NCBI GenBank assembly: GCA_949317995.1
Contig: OX439048.1
Span: 67,833,375 to 67,897,374 of the forward strand
Direction of reading: 5' to 3'
DNA: 64,000 nucleotides
Source: Acholoe squamosa
Lineage: Eukaryota; Annelida; Polychaeta; Phyllodocida; Polynoidae
Shown in pieces: positions 53,691-64,000 of this stretch. The first letter of the stretch is position 1, and every line of letters starts with the position of its first letter. The translations under genes and the position numbers were made by a program. A model generated the notes under the pieces. It searched no databases and was not told the origin of the DNA. It was given only the letters and a program-made list of their open reading frames with translations.

Positions 53691-55418
53691 ACGGTAACGG
53701 ATTTTGTTCATTATTATAAAAGATGCCTTCATGTCTATTCCTGATGTAATTTTGACTTTGTATAATTGCTGCCTACGACATAGTATCTTTCCTACAAGTT
53801 GGAAGAAAGGGACAATTGTCCCCCTTCATAAGAAACCAAACTCCTTGGATGTTAATGACTTAAGACCAATTAGCCTTCTGTTGCTTCCTGGAAAAATCCT
53901 AGAGAAAATTGTGTGTCACAGATTACAAAACTATATGGAGGACAATGGACTCTTGTGCCCAACACAACATGGGTACAGAAAAGGACGTTCAACCCTAAGC
54001 GCAGTTACTGAGCACCTGAGCAATATTATAAATAATATCATCAATAGAAAGCCAACCTACTGCATATATCTCGATTACAAAAAAGCTTTTGATACTGTTT
54101 CTCACTTGAAATTACTGAGAAAATTATCACTTTTAGGCTTAAATGATAGGACTTGTGACTTTCTTAAGAACTATCTGACGAATAGAAAACAAATAACGAT
54201 AGCTAATGATAATTGTTCTAGCCCTAAAGATATAACACATGGGGTGCCTCAGGGCTCCGTTTTAGGACCTGTCCTTTTTTCGATTTATGTTAATTCATTA
54301 TCTAAGACCTGTGACTATAACATGACACTATATGCTGATGATGCCGTTGTCTCTGTTACTTCTCCAGAAGAAATGCGAATAGCCCTAACAAGAATTAAAG
54401 AATGGTGTCTACAGAATTCCTTAACAATTAATGAAAAGAAAACCAAATGGATGCTATATCATGATGTCCACCACGACAATAGTGTCTTTACTTTGAATAA
54501 TGTTATTATCGAAAGAGTTTATAGCTTCACATACCTTGGCCTTACCCTAGATACTGATTTCAATTTCATTGAACATAGAAACAACACCATTAGAACCATC
54601 AAACATAGAATATATCAATTATCCAGGATCAGAAAATTTATAAATTCTGAGACCGCTGTAGACATTTATAAATCAATGATTTTACCATGTTTTGACTATG
54701 GTGACTTCATTTGGGATAGGGATCATAGAGGCGAAACAAAAGAACTCCAACTACTACAGAACTGGGCCTTAAGGGTAGCTCATATGGTAAAACTGGAGGA
54801 AAACCCACGTATGACTACAATAGAAATCAGGCATGCTAGCAACTGTTTTGAACTAGACTTAAGAAGAGATAAGCATTTACTGTACTATGCCTTTCAACTA
54901 GCACAGAAAATAGAATATGTTGACAATAGACATCTACCAACTCGACTACATACAGGAAAAAGACTTATAATTCCACATTCGTTGAAACCTGTAGTACTTA
55001 GAAGCGCTCACTATAGAGCCAGAGTAAGATGGAATCAATTGAAAGCTCAGTACACCCATATACCTACATTGGAAAAATTCAAGAGTAAGATCGCATCTGA
55101 TTATCCAAATTGTTTTATCTAGTTTTCTTATCTTATTGTACGTCTTACACTGTGCCAATACCAATTTCTCACCTCTCATCTCATCTCATCCCCACCTAGC
55201 TAAGTAAGAAAATTTGTGACCTTGTTATCTTTTTATATCATAGTTCCTATGTATACTACCTCATCGATGCGGACATCATGTCAAATCATATCTATCCAAA
55301 TGTAATTGTATATGTCTATACAGGGGGCCTAGCGGAAGGACCACACCGCGTGGATGCTAGGTAAAAAGTACCGATTACAATGTACTCAGTATTTTCCCAA
55401 TAAAACACTTTAAAAAAA
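53691..55418 (+). mobile_element. 5'-truncated non-LTR retrotransposon (LINE)
   Basis: Starts inside the RT domain and ends with AATAAAACACTTTAAAAAAA near 55400-55418. ATACGGTAACGGATTTTGTT occurs at 53649 and again at 53693, at the truncated 5' edge. The RT frame is intact. Confidence 0.85.
53704..55122 (+). CDS. LINE reverse transcriptase ORF2 fragment (about 472 codons)
   Basis: No ATG at the left edge; the endonuclease and first RT segment are missing. Motifs seen: NDLRPISLL near residue 57, QHGYRKGRSTLSAV, YLDYKKAFDTVSH (motif A), HGVPQGSVLGPVLF, and YADDAV (catalytic motif C) near residue 213. The C-terminal part has WDRDHRGE..ELQLLQNWALR, as in CR1/L2/Jockey-like ORF2 proteins. The exact clade is not determinable by eye. 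No internal stops, so young or selectively maintained until recently. Confidence 0.88.
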   Translation: MFIIIKDAFMSIPDVILTLYNCCLRHSIFPTSWKKGTIVPLHKKPNSLDVNDLRPISLLLLPGKILEKIVCHRLQNYMEDNGLLCPTQHGYRKGRSTLSAVTEHLSNIINNIINRKPTYCIYLDYKKAFDTVSHLKLLRKLSLLGLNDRTCDFLKNYLTNRKQITIANDNCSSPKDITHGVPQGSVLGPVLFSIYVNSLSKTCDYNMTLYADDAVVSVTSPEEMRIALTRIKEWCLQNSLTINEKKTKWMLYHDVHHDNSVFTLNNVIIERVYSFTYLGLTLDTDFNFIEHRNNTIRTIKHRIYQLSRIRKFINSETAVDIYKSMILPCFDYGDFIWDRDHRGETKELQLLQNWALRVAHMVKLEENPRMTTIEIRHASNCFELDLRRDKHLLYYAFQLAQKIEYVDNRHLPTRLHTGKRLIIPHSLKPVVLRSAHYRARVRWNQLKAQYTHIPTLEKFKSKIASDYPNCFI

Positions 55419-55584
55419 CATAGAGACAGAAATACATTAAACTTGACAGGGCGAAATGTGAAGAAACAAGAAGAAGCGTTAAAGGGAGTTTCCCTGGCTA
55501 TGAAAGTTTCTCTTGCAATTTTGACTCTTTTGTCATGGCCAATTTAAAAGTCACGGGATGCCACCTAGTGCACCAAACTGGTCC

Positions 55585-55840
55585 CAGGAGGCCATTTCTT
55601 AACACCCTATGACTGCTCATCTAAAATCGTAGTCGGGGACCCTCAATTTATTGAAATTACAGACTTGTAACAGAGATTATGCTGCACATGCAGCACTACG
55701 ATAGCCTTACCAAATCTAATGTATTTGCTGCATAAGTGCTAATCGTACAGAGCAGTCGTCGGACACTACCGACGATCACTGACACTAAACTCTAGCCTTT
55801 CAAATCGTAGTAGCTGTGTGTAGTCGTAGTACATTAAGAG
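55585..55840. mobile_element. Second copy of the CAGGAGGCCATTTCTTAA element
   Basis: Shares both ends and the AAATCGTAGT motifs with 29786-30404 and lacks the nested MITE. Its right end is shortened. Confidence 0.65.
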
Positions 55841-56474
55841 TTAAGTACATGCATCCTAGACTCTGGTCTTTTGCCCTATGCATGGTGGGAAGGGGTCCTA
55901 AAGTAGTCCCTATTGATAGATGTACACACCAGGTGGAGGTGCAGTTTGAAAGGCACTGCTGTATGCTGCCAAAGTATTACATTCTGGTATTGTATATCTC
56001 ATTTACACCATGGTTATCGACATTCTGCACTGACTTGCATTCATTTTGTAGCTAAAAGGAGTGCATTTAACCACGGTGAGAAGGAATGATGTTGACACTG
56101 GAACAAAACATTGACAGCGACTCGTAATTACCATGGCAAACAGCGGGCTGCTGAAATATAGAACATTTATAGATATACCAAATGAATTTATTGAGTGAAC
56201 TTTGGTCTATAACATGTGTAAATGGAGTGCTTTTCTCAGCGGACCAGATGGCATGTTTACAAACAAGAATCCAATATGGCAGAAGGCCTCCCTTCTCGTC
56301 CGCTCCAACTCGCACCAGAACTCATTGAATTTCAAGGTAAATATTTAAAATACAGGTCAATGGGGAAACCATGATATATAAAGACAATATGTAAGCTTTA
56401 TTGAAGAATTCGTTGATGTTAGCCACTGGATAAACATATTCGGGCTTTGCCCTTGTGGATTGTATCCGTGGCTA
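55841..56474. other. Intergenic DNA with a first-exon-like sequence
   Basis: At 56274 CCAATATGGCAGAAGGCC opens about 20 codons to CAAGGTAAATA, a donor-like end at about 56336. It resembles the ATGGC...GTAAAT pattern at 40661 and 46131. No downstream exons found. Confidence 0.3.
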
Positions 56475-56783
56475 AGGGAGTGGTCATTTTTAACAACAGG
56501 GGGGGTTGGTGGGTTTGGGGGGGACAAAAAAAATTCAGACCCCTTCAAGGGGGGGACAAAAATATTTCAGACCCCTCTTAGGAGGGGGACAAAAAAAAAT
56601 CCCCTTTTGAGCGAAAAAAGCCCATGCGGCACTAAAGAATAAAAGGGGTAGGAAAAAATTTCAGACCCCTCCGAGGGGGGAGCAAAAAATTTTCCTACCC
56701 CTCCAAGGGGGGACGGAAAATTTTTCGCCGCACACGCACAGAATTTCACCAACCCCCCTGCTGTTAAAAAATGACCGCTCCCT
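56475..56783. mobile_element. G-rich inverted-repeat MITE (309 bp)
   Basis: The ends AGGGAGTGGTCATTTTTAAC and its mirror (GTTAAAAAATGACCGCTCCCT) plus CAGGGGGGTTGGTG/CACCAACCCCCCTG are inverted. The interior repeats GGGGGGACAAAAA and CAGACCCCT. Confidence 0.8.
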
Positions 56784-56845
56784 AAAATCAACTTGTTCAT
56801 CAATAAAGCTTGTATATCCTCTAAGTATTAGCCAGCCTTGTGTAT

Positions 56846-56920
56846 AATTAGCCTGTTGGTATAGTGGTTATCATCTCAGACTCTTATTCAGACGTCCTTG
56901 GGTTCTAATCACCTGGTCTT
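56846..56920 (+). ncRNA. tRNA-like sequence (SINE head or tRNA pseudogene)
   Basis: TTGGTATAGTGGTTA matches an A box and GGGTTCTAATCACC a B box at tRNA spacing, followed by a T-run (RNA polymerase III terminator). The anticodon stem pairs poorly, so it is unlikely to be a functional tRNA. Confidence 0.45.
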
Positions 56921-57086
56921 TTTTTTTAGATTAGGATTGTGTTAATAGATGCTATCAATATCTCTACAACAATTGTAATGAACGACTGCTCAAAGAAACT
57001 AAGATATTCATAGCAGAGGTGATGAATGTTCTTGGTTATGTCTCAATAAATACATTTCTTACAAAATAATAGTAGTGACCTGGTGG

Positions 57087-57149
57087 GCCCATGGTGACTT
57101 GAACCCATTTCCCTGACATTAGGAGTCCAACTGTCTGAGCTAGTGGGGC
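57087..57149 (-). ncRNA. tRNA-Arg(CCT)-like sequence, probably SINE-derived
   Basis: The minus strand reads GCCCCAC, TAGCTCAGACAGTTGG (A box), an anticodon loop CTCCTAA and GGTTCAAGTCACC (B box). The acceptor and anticodon stems have mismatches and it is short (63 nt). Confidence 0.45.
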
Positions 57150-57491
57150 TGTCATGGTCGACAAACACCTAATACTCCCAGAAAGGTTTTCAGCCAAATT
57201 ATATTTAGCTGAATGCATAGTCATAGGGTGATTGTGTTTGGGGTATATTGTTGTCAGGTTTGTATAATAGATGAAACCTCTATACTGCTGGTACAATGCA
57301 CACCTGTACCACTGCACCTATATGCAGGTGTGACACAATACATGTATTGGGCTGTACTAAACATAGGATCTACTTCTTGTGTTGCCCAATGATATCTAAT
57401 TAGCCACCACGGCTATATCCCACAATGCATGGCATAGAAGACCAGGGGTTACTACGAGTTAGGTAGTGACCTCTGGTACCAGGTTGCTAGT

Positions 57492-57950
57492 GGTTACATG
57501 GACGTAAATGCTGCCCTCTCGTGAGTCATATGGTATTCAGGACTGCACTGAAGGGTGTTCTGACTGCTGATTGGTTTAGAATTAGACAGAAGAAATATTG
57601 GTAAAATTATGAAAAAAATCACAGGTGTTCCCAAATAGTTAATAAATGGAATAGTAGGTGTGTTTTTATATTATGCCAGGCCTTGGGGATTTTATGAGGC
57701 ATGCAAAAGTTAATCTGGCCAATGGAGATTTTTAGGCCCAAAATAGGGTAGAATGGCACTCACTGCACATATCATTCCCTTATTTAAGATTTTCAGGGTT
57801 AAGCCTATCCAACATTCTGTCAGATTGTGTATGAGGGATGAGTTAACTGTGCTATGGTAAAAATCTTTACCAACGAACATTTTAGGCGGCTGTTTTTGTG
57901 TGTTATGCTATATAGAAACATAGAGGAAATTGATTTAGTTCCACGTGACC
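57492..57950. mobile_element. Solo, diverged copy of the 458-bp GTTACATGG repeat
   Basis: Aligns along its whole length with the direct repeats at 42571 and 43943, with many substitutions (ends GGTTACATGG and CCACGTGACC). No second copy adjoins it. Confidence 0.8.
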
Positions 57951-58079
57951 ACTACAACCCTGCTCACTCAGCCATCTGGTGTTAACTGCAGGAACTACAG
58001 AAACACATATTTGCACACTTAACTTGGTGAGACCTGAATACTGACAACACACACAGAGAACGACTTGGCAGCAGCTGGT

Positions 58080-61000
58080 ATGGCAGTCCCCAGGGTGTGT
58101 GTGTTTAGTGCGGTACCTGGACTGTTACAGGGTGTCAGGAAGGCACTACCAGGGGTGGACATACTCAGTGTCAATATACCAGGTAGGTGTAAAATAGGTG
58201 CAGGTACACTGACAGTAATCACAGCTGTAGATATACCGTCATGTGTTATCTCCACTGGTTTACACTGGTAGGCCTACTCACTGCAGTGCCAGTGGTGATA
58301 CTTATTGTCAGCTGGGCCTAAACTGGGCTGTAGTTAGGTGGGTGTCAGCTGGGCATAAGATGGGCTGAATTTAGGAGGGTGTCAGCTGGGATTAAGTCTG
58401 GCTGCAGTTAGAAGGGTGTCAGCTAGGCCTAAACTGGGCAGTAGTTAGGTGGGTGTCAGCTGGGCATAAGATGGGCTGAATTTAGGAGGGTGTCAGCTGG
58501 GATTAAGTCTGGCTGCAGTTAGAAGGGTGTCAGCTAGGCCAAAAGCGGCCTATAGTTAGGTGGGTGTCAGCTGGGCATAAAGTGGGCAGTAGTTATATAG
58601 GTGTCAGCTGGGCCTAAAGTGGGCAGTAGTTAGGTGGGTGTCAGCTGGGCCTAAAGTGGGCAGTAGTTACATGGGTGGCAGCTGGGCATAGAGTGCGCTG
58701 TAGTTAGGAATACTGTTAGGTTGGTGTCAGCTGGGCATAAGGTGGGCTGCATTTAGGAGGTTGTCAGCTGGGCCTATAGTCGGGCTGCAGTTAGGAGGGT
58801 GTCAGTTGGGCTTAAATTGGGAAGTAGTTAGATAGGTGTCAGCTGGGCCTAAAGTGGGCAGTAGTTAGGTGGTTGTCAGCTGGGCATAAAGTGGGCTGCA
58901 TTTAAGAGAGTGTCCACAGGGCCTAAAGTGGGCAGTAGTTAGGTGGTTGTCAGCTGGGCATAAGATGGGCTGCATTTAGAAGGGTGTCCGCAGGGTCTGA
59001 AGTGGGCAGTACTTATGTCGGTGTCAGCTGGGCTTAAGTTGGGCTGCAGTAAGGAGGGTGTCAGCTTGGCCCAAAGTGGCCTATAGTTAGGTGGATGTCA
59101 GCTTGGCCTAATGTGGCCTATAGTTAGGTGGGTGTCAGCTGAGCCTAAAGTGTGCAGTAGTTAGCTGGGTGTCAGCTGGGCCTAAAGTGGGCCGTAGTTA
59201 TATAGGTGGCAGCTGGGCCTAAAGTGGGCAGTAGTTAGGTGGGTGGCAGCTGGGCCTAAAGTGGGCAGTAGTGAGCTGGGTGGCAGCTGGGCATAGAGGT
59301 TGGTGTCAGCTAGGCATAAGGTGGGCTGCATTTAGGAGGGTGTCAGCTGGGCCTATAGTCGGACTGAAGTTAGGAGGGTGTCAGCTAGGCCTAAAGTGGC
59401 ATATAGTTAGGTGGGTGTCAGATAGGTGTAAAGTCGGCTGAAGTTAGGTGGGTGTCAGCTGGGCTTAATGTGGGCAGTACTTAGGTGAATGTCAGCTTGG
59501 CTCCATGTAGACTGAAGGTAGGTGGATGTCAGCTGGGCTTGAAGTGGCCTGTAGTTACGTGGGTGTCAAATGGGCTTAATGTGGGCAGTAGTTAGGTGGT
59601 TCTCAGCTTGGCTTAAAGAGGCTTATAGTTAGGTGGATGTCAGCTTGGCTCCATGTAGGCTGAAGTTAGGTCGGTGTCAGGTGGGTTTAAAGTGGGCTGT
59701 AGTTAGGTGGGTGTCAGATGGGCTTAACGTGGGTTGTATTTAGGACGGTGTCAGATGGGCTTAAAATGGGCTGTAGTTAGGAGGGTGTCAGCTGTGCCTA
59801 AAGTCAGGCTGCAGTTAGGAGGGTGTCAGCTGGGCCTAAAGTGGGCAGTGGTTAGTTGGGTGTTGGATGGGCCTAATGTGGGCTGTAGTTAGGTTGGTGC
59901 CAGATGGGGTTAAAGTGGGCTGTAGTTAGTTTGGTGTCAGATGGGCTTAAAGTGGGCCGTAGTTAGTTGGGTGTTGGATGGGCTTAAAGTGCCCTATAGT
60001 TAGGTAGGTGTCAGATGGGATTAAAGTGGGCTCTAGTTAGGTGGGTGTCAGATGGGCTTAAAGTGGGCTGTAGTTAGGTAGGTGTCAGATGGGCTTAAAG
60101 TGGGCTGTAGCTAGCAGGTAGACACATTTCCTTTGAGTTTTTGGATAAGAACATTATGTTTTCTATATTTTCGAACAGCAGGCGGTGATAGTTTACAGAA
60201 TGAGGAGAGGTGCAAAGTACATGAGGCAGAGATCCTTCTGACAGAACCCGGGCTCATCGAGAAGCACAACCTCATCTACTTACCAAACCTGAAATGGATG
60301 CAGTCAACATGGGCTGGTAAAATACTTTTAATTTGTTTTCCTTTTAAATATGTCAATAGGAGTATCATAGAGAACAACTATTTTATCATTGCAACAGCAA
60401 ATGAAGTTTCTTTTCAAAAGTCCAAATGAGGAAATAATAAGATTAATATGTCAATAGTAGAACATAATAGAGAACAACGTTTTATGAGTTTGACAGCAAC
60501 TGAAATGTATTTTTGTGGGTGTTTTCCAAAAGGTCAAAATGAGGATATGAAGTGACTAAGATATATCGTCACCTTAGTGCAAGAAGGTTGTAACTGACAT
60601 TTTGGCAAAAATGAGATTTCCTCTGTTTTAACATACATGTACTGACCCTTATCTAGCTACTATGAAATTTCTGGAACTCTGTCTATGAGATGTGTTTCCA
60701 CAGCCCTCAGTGCAATGTTGTTGTTTCCACTCTGTTCTATAGTAACTGGAACTGCAAAACTCTTCTGCAAAACTTGAAAAATGCAATACAACCTCCTAGC
60801 ACTAAGGCGACAATATAGCATAATGGTCATGGTCTGTTGAGAGAAAACATGGATCTGAATGAATCAGTGTATTTGAAGGTCTTATTTAGAGGTGGCTCTT
60901 TACTTCTGTAGAATTTACTTCTGGGTGGTTTCAGGTGTGGACTCGTTCATCAGAGCACTAGACAAAACAAAGGTAATAACAATTAGGCTTTAAAATAAGA

Positions 61001-63161
61001 TGAGCTCAAGAATGAGCTTAAGGGGCCATCCATGAATGCTGTCATGCCTTTTTTCCTAATTTTTGAAACGTCCTCTTTGTCTCGCTTTTACAATAGAAAT
61101 TATCCAAGCCACAGAAGCCCACTCCCTACCGCAGGATGTCATATATGAATGACCCCCCCAGCGTAATCTACTACCTCTTAGCTTATTTTAAGAACACTAT
61201 TGGGCTTATAGCAACATGTATGTTTCTAATACTTTGAATGATGGCGTGTACTCGAACAGTAGACAATTGGGAGCGAATAACGTCTATGTGTGTATCTTTT
61301 GGGATAGGTATTCCTTTGTTTTTGTTATTTTTGCTGTGTCTTTCATGGAAGTTCACGTAAAAGTGTGAGAATTGCCTATTATTTTGTGATGCCGATTATT
61401 GATATATCATTTGGTTTATTCTAGCCTTACCCGACATACCAGGTAGCACGACTCGCGAACGTCTTCGGTCCTCATATAGCAGAGTTTGTTGTCGCCCAAA
61501 TCATCTCACACGAGCGAAAGTTCCTACAAATGGCACTGGATCAGCAAAACAAACAGTGGTAAGGCCTTGACTACATGTCTGTTTTATTTCTGACATATTT
61601 TTTCTCTGTACAAGTACACTGTTTAGAGTTAAAGTGTTTATTCATTATATTTATTTTTGAGAAGTATCGGACACTGATGTAAGTCTTTATGCTCTGTTGC
61701 TCCTTAGAATGAAAGTCGTGTAAACAATACGGATGTTCAACTTTTATCTTACACTATAGGAACCAGAAGAAGTATACTGAGTATCAACTACTCTCAAAAC
61801 TTACCCTTGGCATCCTCGGACTTGGCGACATTGGAAGAGAAGGTAAGAAAAAGTCCACATAGGCCTACCATAAGTGTAAAATCTATGTTTCATCCTTTTT
61901 TCTATTCAACTCAAATAACAATTTCCAGTTTTGATTACTTAGATGTTTCAACATCAGGAAATTTGCAGTATGGTTGTCATCTGTATTACATGCCCGGTAA
62001 CTTTACTCATTTCAGTTGCTCGGGTGGCTAACTGTTTAGGTATGAAGGTGTGGGGTTACGGTACTCAGGAGGGGGCGCCACGTACACCCTGTCAACACTT
62101 AGACCAATACAGGTACGCACTCTACTATTTATCAGTTTTCTTTGAAAAAGATTAAAAGTAATAATCTAGTAACATACTGTATAGGCCCATCTAAGCAATA
62201 GATTCTCAACAAGGGAACAAGAAATAGTTTATTGAAATCTACAACTGCCTGGGTGCGAAAACAGGCCACTGCAGAAGGTTAGAGTCATGTCATTTCATGA
62301 AAAGCCAAAAAATGACAGTAAACTGATATGAATTTCATTAGCAGCCAGCTATTATACTGATGTTAAAAATAGTTTTCTCATTATGAATAGGACTTTAGCT
62401 GTGGAAATTGTATCTAACCCTCTGTATTCACTCACCCACTCCTTGTCCTCGTAATTACAGGGGTCCATCCGGTCTGAGTGAGTTGTTGGCAGCGAGTGAC
62501 TACGTGTGTAGTGTCTTACCAAGTACACCCGCCACCAAGGGACTACTGAGTGGGGACGTACTCGCTGCATGCAGAGACAAGGTTTGTGATTTGTTGATCT
62601 GCACACCCCAGTTCCATTACCAGTATCGATTCCCTCTTTTGGCCATGTGTTCTTCTCATGTGATTAATATAATTCACTGAACTTAAGGACCTTTGAATAA
62701 ATCTAACACACATGAAATAAATACAGGAGCATTATCATTGATCTACCCCTTGGGGAGGGGCCTTTCTCCCCTTGGGATGGATCGATTAAATGCATACCAC
62801 CGTCATTCCCCTCTCTTTCTATTTAAGCGTTGGTTCCACAGCCATACAATCGGTCGGAATAGCCCTAATCTGACGATTTATAATACATCAAAAGTATAGA
62901 AAAAAATCAGTCGGATTAGTGCTAATCCGACCGATTTAGGTCTGTGGAACCAGCGCTTTATTCACTGTGATACTGTAGGAATGTTTCATACCCCGCCACA
63001 CATACTACCCTGATTGGGTAGGTGCAAAAGGGACTTCTCTACTATAACTGGTTGTATATAAATTCTTTGCTGTTTTGTGTCACTACCTTCCAGAGTCCTG
63101 CGTTAATAAACGTTGGCCGTGGGGATGTTATAAGCGAGGAAAGCATCGTTAAAGCACTCAG
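58080..63161 (+). CDS. D-2-hydroxyacid dehydrogenase, glyoxylate/hydroxypyruvate reductase type (8 exons, 3' part outside the window)
   Basis: Likely a cytosolic NAD(P)H-dependent 2-ketoacid reductase. Exons: 58080-58182, 60182-60316, 60935-60972, 61425-61558, 61760-61842, 62016-62112, 62461-62581, 63094-63161. All introns are GT-AG and phases join without a stop, giving about 260 residues. Landmarks are the substrate-domain motif STWAGVD (residues 76-82), the Rossmann motif GLGDIG at about 157-162, the cofactor-domain stretch ending SVLPSTPATKGLL, and INVGRGD with the catalytic Arg near 246. The first ATG in frame with all exons was chosen; the frame is open five codons upstream. The C-terminal Glu and His catalytic residues must lie beyond 64000. 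Orthology to GHRPR or bacterial GhrA was not resolved. Confidence 0.88.
58297..60115. repeat. 38-bp minisatellite filling most of intron 1 of the dehydrogenase
   Basis: About 47 diverged units on the theme GTGTCAGCTGGGCCTAAAGT, GGGCAGTAGTTAGGTGG. It starts about 110 bp after the exon 1 donor and stops about 65 bp before exon 2. Unit classes (TTAGGAGG, TTAGGTGG) alternate in blocks, which suggests higher-order amplification. Confidence 0.9.
62826..62957. mobile_element. Small MITE with TTA target duplication in dehydrogenase intron 7
   Basis: Inverted ends AGCGTTGGTTCCACAG and CTGTGGAACCAGCGCT, with mirrored TCGGTCGGA...TCCGACCGA inside. TTA flanks both sides (62823-62825, 62958-62960), as for PIF/Harbinger-type MITEs. 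Confidence 0.8.
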
Positions 63162-63688
63162 GTAAGTTCATTGTTAAGTCTTTAGAATCTGTACCAGTAA
63201 TATCTATTTCATTTGTGAATTAAGAAAAGAAGTTTAAAGCCCATTTTGAAGTTGTTCACTGAAGAGAAGCCTTCATAACTCAAAATAACAAGATTTGTGT
63301 TAACTCAGTGCGTTTTGTTGTTTGGCAGCCTATGACGTCATAAGCCAATTGTTATGTCATAATGCTACAAGCAGGCCCCAAAGTGCAATGTGAAGAACAG
63401 AGTCAGAAGAAGATTGTTGTAGGCTTCAGCCAACCATGTGTGGAATCAAATCACATATTGTAGCATAAAAATGGCCGACAAATGTAATTAAAAGAACAGC
63501 AGAAAAACGGCAAATAAATGGTTTTAAGAGGTAAAAAACATTTTAAATCATTCTGTCACTTCAGAATTTTGATAAAATGTCTCAAACTGACATTTTAGGT
63601 GCATCACAACAAGTTTGTTTACATTTTTCAGCTGAGTTTGTTGATGTTTTCTGGCCGAGATTGTTGATGTTTTTTTGGCCAAGTTTGT

Positions 63689-63835
63689 TATCGTTTTTCG
63701 GGACAGTCAGAGTACCACTGTCACTCAGGTACCATTGAGTGATGGTCGTGTAGGAGTGACAGTCACAGTGCCACTGTCACTCAGGTACCATTGAGTGATG
63801 ATCATGTTGGAGTGACAGTCATAGTGCCACCCAAG
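63689..63835. repeat. Two-plus copies of a 65-bp repeat
   Basis: GTGCCACTGTCACTCAGGTA followed by CCATTGAGTGATGRTC and GGAGTGACAGTCA is duplicated in tandem in the last intron. Confidence 0.7.
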
Positions 63836-64000
63836 CTGGCCACAACTCGGAGTGACCTAATCACCTCGCTGGCTTGGGACCTGCCATTTCTTACTTGACC
63901 TATATCTGACAAGATTTTTATTCCTACGCCGCAGTGCTGAGGGTATGGTGAAAGTAGTTATGGCCAGCTATCCCACAGTCCCTCCAAGCTATGGTGGGAT

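Noticed and set aside
63934..64000. Possible ninth dehydrogenase exon at the right edge
   Set aside because: A GCAG acceptor and an open frame exist, but the residues do not resemble the expected catalytic region after the NVGRGD exon.

Overview
This window is metazoan nuclear DNA. It has spliced genes with canonical GT-AG introns, LTR and non-LTR retrotransposons, many small inverted-repeat elements and several kilobase-scale minisatellites. Secreted WSC-domain genes plus abundant intronic minisatellites suggest a marine invertebrate deuterostome such as amphioxus. That assignment is inference, and nothing here proves the species.

Positions 1-24895 are a nest of two Ty3/gypsy-type LTR elements. 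The outer one (element 2, minus strand, about 15.6 kb without its insert) has 1350-bp LTRs. It encodes Gag, a protease-RT-RNase H polyprotein, a separate DD35E integrase ORF and a membrane-anchored Env-like protein. Its long 3' region carries tandem repeats and an intact 159-codon ORF on the opposite strand. Its 3' LTR is split at position 44/45 by element 1 (plus strand, 45-9300), whose 418-bp LTRs appear to differ at one base and which is flanked by a CTAG duplication. Element 1 has gag and a single long pol ORF. Where integrase should follow RNase H, the frame instead runs on for about 500 residues through a C2H2-like cysteine/histidine motif, a basic disordered stretch and a coiled coil. 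Both elements end gag with GGAAAAC plus a stop codon, followed 5-7 nt later by a stem-loop, which is the layout of a -1 ribosomal frameshift signal.

Positions 24896-58000 are mostly repeats: a degenerate 190-bp tandem region, a solo LTR inside a TA repeat, palindromic MITEs, a tandem segmental duplication (32.5-36.6 kb) that preserves an empty MITE site, a 56-bp minisatellite whose every unit contains a GTAAGT donor motif, a 458-bp direct-repeat composite flanked by TACAG, a 26-bp palindromic array with about 73 units, and a 5'-truncated LINE. Within this region lie two paralogous minus-strand genes missed by simple ORF calling. Each has a signal-peptide exon followed by two exons encoding a WSC domain: 49899 to 45395 (intact) and 31586 to 30598 (nonsense codon in the third exon).

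Positions 58080-63161 hold eight plus-strand exons of a D-2-hydroxyacid dehydrogenase (glyoxylate/hydroxypyruvate reductase type). Its first intron is mostly a 38-bp minisatellite. The gene runs off the right edge before the catalytic Glu/His part.
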